A stretch of 64,000 nt of DNA, from contig CANJRD010000001.1 in the NCBI GenBank assembly GCA_947476695.1, positions 248,001-312,000 on the forward strand. The letters run 5' to 3'. Shown in pieces: positions 1 through 8,664 of this stretch. The notes below the pieces were generated by a model, which saw nothing but the letters and a program-made list of their open reading frames with translations, did no database searches and was not told where the DNA came from. Within the stretch, counting starts at the first letter, position 1; each line of letters opens with the position of its first letter. This DNA comes from Rhodospirillaceae bacterium. GTDB taxonomy: Bacteria > Pseudomonadota > Alphaproteobacteria > Rhodospirillales > Rhodospirillaceae. The translations under genes were made by a program, and so were the position numbers.

Positions 1-454
1 GATCGACTTTGGTGGAGATCGCAACCGGCTTGCCGCCGGGCGATTTGATCGCGTTCGACAGCGCCGTGATCTGCGCCTCAGAGAGCGCGACGGCGCTTGT
101 GACTTGGGCGGTCTGCTGACCGCGGCGCGTCGCGAGAATTTCGAGATAGCCGCGGATCATGTCCGGCAGCGAGAACAAACGCCGGTTGCTTGCCACGAGG
201 CCCAGGAACTTCTGCACCACCGGCGAAAATTGCGCTTGGGCCGCGATCGCCGCGATGCCCTTGCTTTGATCTGCGCGGGAAAGGACCGGGCTCTTGATAA
301 AGCGCGTGAAATCAACGCTTTGATCAAGCATCGACTTCAGAGCGTTGAGATCGTTCGCGACCGCATCGATCGCGCTCTGCTCTTCAGCCAAGTCGTAGAG
401 CGCGGACGCGTATCGCGCGGCCAGTCCGCCTACCCTTGCGCCATCAGCTGCCAC
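1..454 (-). CDS. atpH: F1Fo ATP synthase subunit delta (partial)
   Basis: Reading leftward from GTG at 454, the frame gives an AtpH-like N-terminus with the VGGLAARYASALYDLAEEQ signature, then a helical domain and SPVVQKFLGLVASNRR. About 151 codons are present; the family is usually near 180 residues, so the window edge removes the C-terminus. The subunit links F1 to the Fo stator. The frame is open back to a stop at 554-556, but no ATG lies in it; the ATG at 525 is out of frame, so GTG 454 is preferred. It lies 215 bases after priA in the same direction, an order seen in many alphaproteobacteria, where the remaining F1 genes would follow outside the window. Confidence 0.93.
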   Translation of the reverse strand, partial: MAADGARVGGLAARYASALYDLAEEQSAIDAVANDLNALKSMLDQSVDFTRFIKSPVLSRADQSKGIAAIAAQAQFSPVVQKFLGLVASNRRLFSLPDMIRGYLEILATRRGQQTAQVTSAVALSEAQITALSNAIKSPGGKPVAISTKVD

Positions 455-668
455 TGTCGGATTGCCTCTTGCTCGAACCGCCGGAGCGACCTTTGGGAGG
501 GACCGGTCAAAAAGGAGGCCGCCATCCCCGCGGTCGCGGGCTAAACTATTGTCTTAGAACGATATTTCGAGGCTAACGCGTCACCCCAATGATCGCCGGC
601 GGGTTGGTAGCATAGGGATGTGGGCGTTGCAACAGGCGGGGGCCTTTTTGGCCGAATTCCGAGCGGTT

Positions 669-2915
669 TCACATGAAACTATACGGATCGACGTCGACTT
701 GGACCCGCACCGAGTTCGGCAGACGCACCCGATCCAGCCATTCCGCGACCAAAGGCTGGGGCTTTGTACTGCGCGCCGTCTTGAGCAGAAGCCGGTGACG
801 ATGCTGGCCCCGCAAGACCGCCATGACGGCGGGTGCCGGGCCCAAAACCTCGATTCCCTCGCCCTGCGGCGCCACCGCGGCGAGACGTTTGGCGGTCTCA
901 CGCACCGCGATTTCATCCGGGCCGGACAATATAAGTGCAGTGAGACGGCCAAACGGCGGCATGGCCAGCAGTTCGCGACCGGCGATTTCCTGGGCCAGGA
1001 AGGTTTCGGCGTCGCCCGTGGCCAGGGCCTGCATCACCGGATGGCCGGGATCGTGGGTCTGCAATAGCACCCGGCCCGGCCGCTGCGCACGGCCGGCGCG
1101 GCCCGCCACCTGATGCAGCATCTGGTAGCAGCGCTCCGCCGCGCGCAGGTCCCACCCCGATAATCCGAGATCCGCATCGACCACACCGACAAGGGTGAGG
1201 GCCGGGAAGTGGTGGCCTTTGGCCAGCACTTGCGTGCCGACCAGCAGATCGATTCGGTGATCGAGAATATCGGCGATCAATTCGGCGATGGCGGACGGAC
1301 GCTCCAACGTGTCGGAAGCGACGGCGCGGATGCGCGCATCGGGCCAGCGTGTCATCGCTTCTTCGGCGACGCGTTCGATGCCGGGCCCGCAAGGCACGAA
1401 CGATTCCGTCGCTGAACAGCTTGGACACTTCTCCGGCAGCTTCGCGGAGAAGCCGCAGTGATGACACTGCAGCTTGCGGGAGAGTTTGTGTTCCACCAGC
1501 CAGGCCGTGCAGCTGGGGCAATGCAGTCTGTGGCCGCAGGTCCGGCAGATCGTAACGGGGGCATAGCCGCGCCGATTCAGAAACAGCATCGCCTGTTCGC
1601 CGGAGGCGATGGTCTTGCTGACGGCATCGACCAATGGCGGCGACAACCAGGCGCGGCCCCAGCGCGCCTTCTCCGGCGGATGGGCGCGCATATCGATGAC
1701 TTCAATCGTCGGCAAGGTGGCGGCGTTGTAGCGCTGGGGCAGATGCACGCGCTTGAAGCGGCGATTGCGTACGTTGATGACGGTCTCCAGCGACGGCGTC
1801 GCCGACGCCAGCACGATGGGACACTGTGTGATCTGCGCACGCACGATCGCCATGTCGCGGGCGTGATAGATCACGCCTTCCTCCTGCTTGAACGCGCCTT
1901 CGTGTTCTTCGTCGACGATGATCAGCCCGAGATTCTGGAACGGCAGGAACAGCGCGGAGCGCGCACCGACCACGACAGCCGCGCTGCCGTCGGCCACCGC
2001 GGCCCAGGTCGCACGGCGAATCTTGCCCGGCACGTCGGAATGCCATTCCGCCGGACGCGTGCCAAAGCGGCCGACGAAACGCGACAGGCTTTGCGCGGTC
2101 AGTGCGATTTCGGGCACCAGCACCAGAACCTGCTGACCGCGCAGCAATGCCGCCGCCACAGCCTCTAAATAGACTTCGGTCTTGCCCGAACCGGTGACGC
2201 CTTCAAGCAGCGTGACGGAGAATCCCTTGCCGACCATATCGACCAGTTCGCGGGCGGCTTGCGCTTGGCCGGGTTCGAGCCGCGGCGCGCCATGATGCGG
2301 ATTCGGCGTCTCGAACATCGACGGGGCGCGCTGCTCGGACAGCGTCAGGACGCCGGCATCGATCAGATCGCGCACGCCGCCGGGACTGACGCCAGCGGCT
2401 TTCGCGAGCGCCGTCGCCGTCGTAAATGGTCCGCGCTGCGCGGCTGTGAGCAATTTTTGGCGGCTCGCCGTGACCTTGAGTCTGCAGTCTTCCAGCGCAC
2501 GGCCCGACGCCATGATCACCGGGACAGTCGGCACCGATTGCAACCCGCGCGCGGCATTCAGCGCCATGCGCAAGACCACGCCGGTTTCCTGCACGGTGTA
2601 AGCCGCGACCCAGGTGACGAATTGACGCAGCGCCTCGGGCAACGGCGGCAGATCGCGGCGGTTGGCGACCTCTTTCAGTTTCCCCGGCGCGATCTCGCTT
2701 GTGCCCGCGCCCCAGACAACACCAACCTCGAATCGCCGGCCGAGCGGCACTTCGACGATATCGCCCGCGTGCAGCGTTTCGCCTTCCGGCACGCGATAGT
2801 CATAGGCCGGCAACGGCAACGGCAATTGCACGCGAATCTGACTGCCCGGCGCAAAAGTGCGCGGCGACTCAGGCGTTGCGGCCTCGTCGGCAGCGATGGC
2901 GATAGAGGAAGGCAT
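669..2915 (-). CDS. priA: primosomal protein N' (replication restart helicase PriA)
   Basis: The 748-residue product matches the usual PriA length. An N-terminal 3'-DNA-binding region is followed by a superfamily 2 helicase core with Walker A GVTGSGKTEVY (about residue 240), Walker B DEEH, and motif VLASATPSLET. The zinc-binding insert CRTCGHRLHCPSC ... CHHCG ... CPSC follows at about 455-495. PriA reloads the replisome at collapsed forks. It starts 80 bases from the divergent transaldolase gene. The first 20 or so residues are Ala/Pro-rich and not family-typical, so the true start could be slightly downstream. Confidence 0.97.
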   Translation of the reverse strand: MPSSIAIAADEAATPESPRTFAPGSQIRVQLPLPLPAYDYRVPEGETLHAGDIVEVPLGRRFEVGVVWGAGTSEIAPGKLKEVANRRDLPPLPEALRQFVTWVAAYTVQETGVVLRMALNAARGLQSVPTVPVIMASGRALEDCRLKVTASRQKLLTAAQRGPFTTATALAKAAGVSPGGVRDLIDAGVLTLSEQRAPSMFETPNPHHGAPRLEPGQAQAARELVDMVGKGFSVTLLEGVTGSGKTEVYLEAVAAALLRGQQVLVLVPEIALTAQSLSRFVGRFGTRPAEWHSDVPGKIRRATWAAVADGSAAVVVGARSALFLPFQNLGLIIVDEEHEGAFKQEEGVIYHARDMAIVRAQITQCPIVLASATPSLETVINVRNRRFKRVHLPQRYNAATLPTIEVIDMRAHPPEKARWGRAWLSPPLVDAVSKTIASGEQAMLFLNRRGYAPVTICRTCGHRLHCPSCTAWLVEHKLSRKLQCHHCGFSAKLPEKCPSCSATESFVPCGPGIERVAEEAMTRWPDARIRAVASDTLERPSAIAELIADILDHRIDLLVGTQVLAKGHHFPALTLVGVVDADLGLSGWDLRAAERCYQMLHQVAGRAGRAQRPGRVLLQTHDPGHPVMQALATGDAETFLAQEIAGRELLAMPPFGRLTALILSGPDEIAVRETAKRLAAVAPQGEGIEVLGPAPAVMAVLRGQHRHRLLLKTARSTKPQPLVAEWLDRVRLPNSVRVQVDVDPYSFM

Positions 2916-2995
2916 CGTCTACACTGTTCCAGCCGCCGGGCCGATGCAACACGCCGATGCCCCGCGGATCGCGCACTCAACCTTGACGGACTCTC

Positions 2996-3649
2996 ATGAA
3001 ATTCTTCGTCGATACCGCCGATCTCAACGAGATCAAGGACCTTGCCGCCACCGGAATGGTGGACGGCGTCACAACCAACCCGTCGCTGGCCGCGAAGTCC
3101 GGCAAGAAGTTCGTCGACCTGATTGCCGAGATTTGCGCCGTGGTGCCCGGCCCGGTCAGCGCGGAAGTCACCGCGCTCGATCATGCCACGATGATGAAGG
3201 AAGCGGCGGTCCTGAAGAAGATCGCCAAGAACGTGACAATTAAAGTGCCGCTGACGCCGGACGGCCTGAAGACCTGCAAAGCGCTGTCGTCCGAGGGGAC
3301 TATGGTCAACGTGACCCTGTGCTTCTCCGCCAACCAGGCGCTGCTGGCCGCCAAGGCGGGCGCGGCGTTCATCTCGCCCTTCGTCGGCCGTTTGGACGAC
3401 ATCGGCTATGACGGCTTGGAGCTGATCGCCGACATCTGCCAAATCTACAATAACTATGAATTCAAGACCGAGGTGTTGGTCGCATCGATCCGCCACCCGG
3501 TGCACGTGCTGCAGGCCGCCAAACTGGGCGCCCATGTCGGCACCATGCCGCCGTCTACCCTACGGGCCCTGTTCAACCATCCCTTAACCGACAAGGGCCT
3601 AAAAGCGTTCATGGACGATTGGGCCAAGACCGGACAGTCGATTATCTGA
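2996..3649 (+). CDS. fsa: transaldolase / fructose-6-phosphate aldolase family
   Basis: This is a 217-residue short-type (class 3B) transaldolase, a TIM barrel. It opens [16 protein letters not shown] and carries [13 protein letters not shown]; the Schiff-base lysine is in NVTIKVPLT near residue 83. [15 protein letters not shown] and [11 protein letters not shown] are further family motifs. It would interconvert fructose-6-phosphate with dihydroxyacetone or sedoheptulose phosphates in the cytoplasm. Sequence alone does not separate transaldolase from aldolase activity. It appears to head a rightward run with the DUF484 gene and xerC. Confidence 0.95.
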   Translation: MKFFVDTADLNEIKDLAATGMVDGVTTNPSLAAKSGKKFVDLIAEICAVVPGPVSAEVTALDHATMMKEAAVLKKIAKNVTIKVPLTPDGLKTCKALSSEGTMVNVTLCFSANQALLAAKAGAAFISPFVGRLDDIGYDGLELIADICQIYNNYEFKTEVLVASIRHPVHVLQAAKLGAHVGTMPPSTLRALFNHPLTDKGLKAFMDDWAKTGQSII

Positions 3650-3674
3650 CGCGGTTGGCCTGCAAGGGGGACGG

Positions 3675-4382
3675 ATGGCGGACCAGCTGAAAGCTGAACC
3701 AGGACGCGACCTGCAGGAGCAGGACGTACTGGCGTATCTGCGCCGCAACCCGCGCTTCCTGTCCTCGCACCCCGAATTGTTGGCTTCGATTGCGCCGGAA
3801 GGCCGATTCGAGCCTGATGCCGTCGTGGTCGATATGCAGCGCTTCGTTGTGGAGCGCCTGCGCCGTCAGGTCGACGACCTGAAGGCGACCGGCGAACGCC
3901 TGGTCACGACCACCCGCGCCAACATGTCGCTAGTCGAGCGCACGATGGAATGCGCGCTCGCCCTGCTCTACGCGCACGATTATGAGGAACTCGGCCAGAT
4001 CCTCTCCGACGACCTGCCAGCGCATCTCAACGTCGACGCGGTCGCGATCGGTTTCGAATGCGCGAACGTTCCCGATGACTCTTCAGGCATCGTGCGGATG
4101 CTGGCGCCCGGCACGGTGGGCGAGCTGATGGGCGGCAACGTGCTGAGCTGCATCCGCTCCGAGACCGATGGCGATGCGACGCTATACGGCGCGTCCGCCG
4201 GGATCGTGCGATCCGATGCGCTGATCATGCTGGCCGAAGGCGAAGGCCTGCCAGCCGGCATCTTCGCCGTGGGTTGCCGGACACCGGGGCACTTCGAAGC
4301 CGGCCAGGGCACTGAGCTGATTGCCTTCCTCGCCCATGTCACACGCTACGCCGTGGGGCGCTGGTGGACGCTGCAGCTGTAA
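3675..4382 (+). CDS. DUF484 family protein
   Basis: The 235-residue product has the DUF484 layout: an N-terminal segment (DVLAYLRRNPRFLSSHPELLASI), a coiled-coil stretch at about 55-90 (RFVVERLRRQVDDLKATGERL), and a GAF-like C-terminal domain. The function of the family is not established; in many proteobacteria the gene lies beside xerC, as here, suggesting a link to chromosome segregation or cell division. A good ribosome site (AAGGGGGACGG) precedes the ATG. The last 19 bases overlap the GTG start of xerC. Confidence 0.93.
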   Translation: MADQLKAEPGRDLQEQDVLAYLRRNPRFLSSHPELLASIAPEGRFEPDAVVVDMQRFVVERLRRQVDDLKATGERLVTTTRANMSLVERTMECALALLYAHDYEELGQILSDDLPAHLNVDAVAIGFECANVPDDSSGIVRMLAPGTVGELMGGNVLSCIRSETDGDATLYGASAGIVRSDALIMLAEGEGLPAGIFAVGCRTPGHFEAGQGTELIAFLAHVTRYAVGRWWTLQL

Positions 4383-5350
4383 ACCCGCCCGCGATTTTCT
4401 TTCCCGCGCAGGCCGATCTGGCCGACGCGATCGCAGCCTGGCGCGATTGGCTGAGCGCCGAGCGCCGCGCTTCAAAACACACCGCTGACGCCTACGCCCG
4501 CGATCTCGCGGCGTTCCTGCAATTCCTTGTCGGGCATCTGGGCGAAGAGCCGTCGCTGGCCAGCCTGGCGACATTGAAGGCCGCCGACTTCCGTTCGTAT
4601 CTCGCCCATCGCAGCGACGGGGGCCTTGCCCGCAGTTCGATGGCGCGCGCGATGTCGACGCTGCGTAATGCGTTCAAGTTCCTCGATCGGCGCGGCCTGG
4701 TCCACAACCCGGCCCTGGCGACGGTGAAGACCCCGCGCCTGCCGCGCTCGGTCCCTAAGGCCCTGGCCGCCGACGACGCCCTCGCCACCGTGCAGGAAGC
4801 CGGAAGCCTGCATGAGGAACCGTGGATGGCGGCGCGCGATACCGCGCTGTTGCTGCTGCTCTACGGCTGCGGCCTGCGTCTGGGGGAAGCGCTGTCGCTG
4901 ACCTGCGGCGAGCTCAAGGCCTTGAGCGGTCGTGGCGGCGACACGCTGCGCGTGCTCGGCAAGGGCAACAAGGAGCGTATCGTTCCGGTGTTGCCGGTCG
5001 TCCGCGAAGCGTTGATCGACTATCGCAAGCAATGCCCCTTCGGCGCAGCGCCAGACGCGCCGCTGTTCGTCGGTGCGCGCGGCAAGCAGCTCAATCCGGG
5101 CGTCGTGCAACGCCAGATGCGTAAACTGCGGGCGTTGCTCGGCTTGGCCGAGACCGCAACGCCTCACGCGCTGCGTCACAGTTTTGCAACGCATCTGCTG
5201 GCCAAAGGCGGCGACCTGCGCACCATCCAGGAATTGCTGGGCCATGCGTCCTTGTCGACCACCCAGCGCTATACGGCGGTGGATATCGCCGGACTGGGCA
5301 AGGTTTACGACGCCGCCCATCCCCGCGCACATTTGAAGACGTCGCGCTGA
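4364..5350 (+). CDS. xerC: tyrosine recombinase XerC
   Basis: The 328-residue product has an N-terminal SAM-like core-binding domain (about 25-115) and a C-terminal catalytic domain. The tyrosine-recombinase residues are visible: Arg in YGCGLRLGEAL, HALRHSFATHL, the GHASLSTTQ box, and the nucleophile Tyr in QRYTAVD. This composition and the genomic position fit the housekeeping chromosome-dimer resolvase that acts at dif with XerD, rather than a phage integrase. Translation starts at GTG inside the DUF484 gene, implying coupling. Confidence 0.95.
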   Translation: MDAAAVNPPAIFFPAQADLADAIAAWRDWLSAERRASKHTADAYARDLAAFLQFLVGHLGEEPSLASLATLKAADFRSYLAHRSDGGLARSSMARAMSTLRNAFKFLDRRGLVHNPALATVKTPRLPRSVPKALAADDALATVQEAGSLHEEPWMAARDTALLLLLYGCGLRLGEALSLTCGELKALSGRGGDTLRVLGKGNKERIVPVLPVVREALIDYRKQCPFGAAPDAPLFVGARGKQLNPGVVQRQMRKLRALLGLAETATPHALRHSFATHLLAKGGDLRTIQELLGHASLSTTQRYTAVDIAGLGKVYDAAHPRAHLKTSR

Positions 5351-5407
5351 CGGCTGGCCGTCTTGACGGCCGTGCTACACTGCGGGACGCGACCGCAGGA
5401 GACTGGC

Positions 5408-7063
5408 ATGGCTTTGATCGACACCCGCGCTCCACAGATGTTTCCGACGCTGGACGCCCAGCACATCGAAACCGCGAAGCGTTTCGCCAGCGGGCCCGCC
5501 CGCGACTTCGCGCCCGGTGAGACCCTGTATGCCGTCGGCGATCGCGGCGTGCCGATGTGGCTGGTGCTGGAGGGATCGATCGAGGCCGCGCGACGTGACG
5601 GCATCGGCCATCAAGCGCATATCGGCCAGATCGAAAAGGGCCAGTTCAGCGGCGAGGTCAGCCAGCTCGACGGTCGCAGCGTGCTGGTGATGGGCTATGC
5701 CGGGTCGAAAGGGTGCAAGGCCCTCCCTTTCGAGGCTGCGCAAATCCGCGCGCTGGTGATCGGCTCGGCCGAGATCGGCGAGATTATCATGCGCGCCTTC
5801 ATCCTGCGCCGCGTGGCCCTGCTGCAGGACGGCACCGCCGGCGCCGTGTTGGTGGGCCGGCGCGGTAATGTCGACTTCACGCGACTGCAAGGCTTCCTGA
5901 GCCGCAACGGCTATCCCTGCACCGTGTTCGATTGCCAGACCGACGAAGGCAATGCGGTGATGGATCAGTTCGGCATCCATGCCGACGAACTGCCGTTGAT
6001 GATCTGCCCAAACGGCAAGGTATTGAAGCGGCCCACCGACGCCGATGCCGCCGCGTGTCTCGGCATCATCCCCGAGCTTCACCTCGACCAGCTCTATGAT
6101 GTGGTGGTGGTCGGCGCGGGCCCGGCGGGATTGGCCACCGCCGTCTACGGCGCTTCCGAAGGACTGTCGGTGCTCGTGCTCGATCAGCGCGCCATCGGCG
6201 GACAGGCCGGGGCCTCGGCGCGCATCGAGAATTATCTCGGCTTCCCGACCGGCATCACCGGCCAGGCGCTAGCGGGGCGCGCGTTTAACCAAGCGCAGAA
6301 GTTCGGCGCGGAGATCGCCATCCCGATGGAGATCGCCAAGCTGTCTTGCGATCCCGACGGCGTCCTGCGGCCGGAACTTGCCTCGGGGCAAAAACTGCGC
6401 ACGCGGTCGGTGGTCATCGCCTCGGGCGCGCGTTATCGCCGGCTCGATATTCCCAACCTCGCCGACTTCGAGGGCGCCGGCGTCTCGTACTGGGCCTCGC
6501 CGATTGAAGCGAAGCTCTGCGAGGGCGAGGACGTCGCCCTCGTCGGCGCCGGGAACTCGGCGGGCCAGGCGGTGGTGTATCTCGCGCCCAAGGTGAAACA
6601 TCTGCACATGGTCGTGCGCGGTAAGGGACTTGAGGCTACCATGTCGCAGTATCTGATCGACCGGATCAAGGCCCTGAAGAATGTGACCGTGCACGTGCAG
6701 GCCGAAGTCGTCGCCCTTCAAGGCGACACGGTGCGCGGGCTGGAAGGCGTGACGTTCCGCAATCGCGCCGACGGCAAGGAGTGGCAGATGCCGCTGCGGC
6801 ACCTGTTCCTATTGATCGGCGCCGATCCGAATGTCGCCTGGGCGAAAGACTGCACCGATCTGGACGAAAAGGGCTTCATCGTCACCGGCAAGAAATTCGG
6901 CAAGCATGGCGACGGCACGCGTCAGCCCATGCCCCTGGAGACGACAATGCCCGGTGTGTTCGCGGTGGGCGACGTGCGCGCCGGCTCGACCAAGCGCGTT
7001 GCCGCGGCAGTCGGCGAAGGCGCCGCCGCCGTCGCGCAGATCCACGCTTTCCTCGCGACCTAG
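5408..7063 (+). CDS. cyclic-nucleotide-binding domain / thioredoxin-reductase-like FAD oxidoreductase fusion
   Basis: The 551-residue protein has three parts. Residues 30-135 are a cyclic-nucleotide-binding-like beta-barrel domain. Residues 140-215 look like a thioredoxin-fold segment (GAVLVGRRGNVDF, NGYPCTVFDC). From 228 a class II thioredoxin-reductase module follows, with FAD motif GAGPAG (236-241), NAD(P)H motif GAGNSA (380-385) and a C-terminal FAVGDVRAGSTKR. Where E. coli TrxB has CATC, this protein has YWASPIEAKLC (361-371), so the redox-active CxxC is absent. It may be a flavin reductase of another substrate or one controlled by a bound ligand; its substrate is unknown. ATG 5408 is chosen because CAGGAGA precedes it; an upstream in-frame start at 5363 lacks one. 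Confidence 0.88.
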   Translation: MALIDTRAPQMFPTLDAQHIETAKRFASGPARDFAPGETLYAVGDRGVPMWLVLEGSIEAARRDGIGHQAHIGQIEKGQFSGEVSQLDGRSVLVMGYAGSKGCKALPFEAAQIRALVIGSAEIGEIIMRAFILRRVALLQDGTAGAVLVGRRGNVDFTRLQGFLSRNGYPCTVFDCQTDEGNAVMDQFGIHADELPLMICPNGKVLKRPTDADAAACLGIIPELHLDQLYDVVVVGAGPAGLATAVYGASEGLSVLVLDQRAIGGQAGASARIENYLGFPTGITGQALAGRAFNQAQKFGAEIAIPMEIAKLSCDPDGVLRPELASGQKLRTRSVVIASGARYRRLDIPNLADFEGAGVSYWASPIEAKLCEGEDVALVGAGNSAGQAVVYLAPKVKHLHMVVRGKGLEATMSQYLIDRIKALKNVTVHVQAEVVALQGDTVRGLEGVTFRNRADGKEWQMPLRHLFLLIGADPNVAWAKDCTDLDEKGFIVTGKKFGKHGDGTRQPMPLETTMPGVFAVGDVRAGSTKRVAAAVGEGAAAVAQIHAFLAT

Positions 7064-7064
7064 G

Positions 7065-7835
7065 CTATTTCCACGGACTGTCGCGATCGACGTTCGGGAT
7101 GCGCCGGCGGAACCCCACGCGATGGGTCTCCGTCGCGAATGGCCGCGAGTGCGCCGGCTGGAACACCGACACCTGCGGCTTGCGGAAGAAAAACACCATC
7201 GCCGCACCGGCCACGAAGCCGGCGATATGCGCCATGAAGGCGACGCCGGGTTCGTCCGGTGTCGTGCCCGCCTCGCTCCACAACTGCATCAGGAAATAGA
7301 AGCCGAGCACGATCCAAGCCGGCATGTTCACGAACGTGAAGAAGATGATCAGCAGCACAAACACTTTGATGTTCGAGCGCGGATGCAGAATGAGGTAGGC
7401 ACCGAGCACGCCGGAGATCGCGCCCGAGGCGCCGATCATGGGAATGTCGGACGCGGGGTTCAGACTGAACTGCCCCTCCGCCGCCGCTAAGCCGCAGGCG
7501 AGATAGAAGATCAGATAGCGCTTGTGCCCAAGGGAGGCTTCGACGTTGTCGCCGAAGATCCACAGGAACCACATGTTGCCGATCAGATGCATCCAGCCGC
7601 CATGCATGAACATATGCGTGACGAGCGTGAAGATGGCGGGCACTTCGATGTTGGGAAACTTGACCTGTCCCGAGATTCGCCCCGGCACAAGGCCGTAGGC
7701 ATAGGCCGCGAATTCGGACGCGCCCTCGTCGAGCCCGTTCTGCCACAGGAACACCGCGATGCAAGACGCGATGAGCGCGTAGTTCACGAACGGCTTGGTC
7801 GTATGCGGATTGTCGTCGCGGATCGGGAGAAGCAT
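7065..7835 (-). CDS. rhomboid family intramembrane serine protease
   Basis: This 256-residue polytopic protein has about six membrane segments. The catalytic serine lies in GASGAISG (Ser137) and the partner histidine in AHIAGF (His203). The HGGWMHLIGNMWFL segment supplies the conserved HxxxN of rhomboids. It would cleave transmembrane substrates within the inner membrane; the substrate is unknown. The C-terminal tail after residue 220 is basic and cytoplasmic. It converges with the reductase fusion, leaving a single base between the stop codons, and lies downstream of the GT2 gene on the same strand. Confidence 0.93.
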   Translation of the reverse strand: MLLPIRDDNPHTTKPFVNYALIASCIAVFLWQNGLDEGASEFAAYAYGLVPGRISGQVKFPNIEVPAIFTLVTHMFMHGGWMHLIGNMWFLWIFGDNVEASLGHKRYLIFYLACGLAAAEGQFSLNPASDIPMIGASGAISGVLGAYLILHPRSNIKVFVLLIIFFTFVNMPAWIVLGFYFLMQLWSEAGTTPDEPGVAFMAHIAGFVAGAAMVFFFRKPQVSVFQPAHSRPFATETHRVGFRRRIPNVDRDSPWK

Positions 7836-7872
7836 AGGCCCACGTTAAGCGTGGTTCAGAGCCGCCACAAGA

Positions 7873-8652
7873 TCAGGTTTTGGCGCCCAGCAGCTTGGCG
7901 ACACGGTCCAGTCGCGCTTTTACAACCACGTCCATTTGCGGCGTGAGAACGAAGCCGTCATCGAGGCCGGCGTTGTTCCAGTCCTTCATCGACATGCCGA
8001 ACTTGGCGCGTTGCCGGTCGAGGGCGTTGCCCGGTGACACGAATTGTTCACAAGTGAAGATGTCGAGCTTCTTGTGCTTCACCAGATCGCGCAGGCAGAG
8101 CCGGTACAGCGTGTCTTCGGTGCGGTAGGTGCGGAAGTCGGGTTCCTCCGCGAAGCCGAGGATCATGTCATGCCAGACGCGCCGGACGCAGAAATTGATC
8201 GGGCAGCTTTCGTCCAGCGACGGCGGCCAATCCGGATGCATCGGCATATCGATCTTCATGCGCGTGAAGACGTAACCGACGGAGTCGTCCGCGAGCAGCG
8301 CGTTGAGACACAGGCTGATGTGGTTCGGATAGATCACATCGTCGGAATCGAGGAAGAACAGGAAGTTTCCGAACGACTGGCGCACGCCTTCATTGCGCGC
8401 GAAGCCCGGACCCCGGTTTGTCGGATACGTCACAAGCCGCACAGCCGGATCGTGTTTGGCCCACGCGCGCGCAATATCGGCCGAGCCGTCGGTCGACACG
8501 TCATCGACAACAACGATCTCCGCATCAAGCGGCTGCTGCTCGACGTCGGTGTATTGGCGCAGCGACGTGACCGCACTTTCGATGGTGCGGTCGAGCGTCT
8601 CGGCGGCGTTATAAACCGGGATAATGACGGCGGCGGTCGGACGACGCGCCAT
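7873..8652 (-). CDS. family 2 glycosyltransferase
   Basis: The 259-residue protein has a GT-A fold start (AAVIIPVYNAAETLDRTIESA), nucleotide-binding VVVDDVSTDGS and NRGPGFARNEG, and the metal-binding DSDD at 102-105. The C-terminus has no clear membrane segment. It would transfer a sugar from a nucleotide donor; the acceptor is unknown, but envelope polysaccharide is the usual role. It lies 12 bases after lpdA in the same direction, so it is probably co-transcribed with the 2-oxoglutarate dehydrogenase genes without a metabolic link to them. Confidence 0.9.
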   Translation of the reverse strand: MARRPTAAVIIPVYNAAETLDRTIESAVTSLRQYTDVEQQPLDAEIVVVDDVSTDGSADIARAWAKHDPAVRLVTYPTNRGPGFARNEGVRQSFGNFLFFLDSDDVIYPNHISLCLNALLADDSVGYVFTRMKIDMPMHPDWPPSLDESCPINFCVRRVWHDMILGFAEEPDFRTYRTEDTLYRLCLRDLVKHKKLDIFTCEQFVSPGNALDRQRAKFGMSMKDWNNAGLDDGFVLTPQMDVVVKARLDRVAKLLGAKT

Positions 8653-8664
8653 CAGGCCGGGCCT

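Noticed and set aside
523-525. ATG at 525 as the atpH start
   Set aside because: It is out of frame with the AtpH-like sequence; GTG 454 is in frame.
104-544. A 146-codon rightward frame at the left edge
   Set aside because: It is opposite atpH, whose translation is clearly family-like.
4364-5350. The xerC gene as an integrase of a mobile element
   Set aside because: Its position after DUF484 and its sequence fit the housekeeping dimer-resolution enzyme; no att sites or cargo flank it.
5363-5380. TTGACG next to GCTACACT before the reductase fusion as a promoter
   Set aside because: The spacing is far too short for a sigma-70-type promoter.
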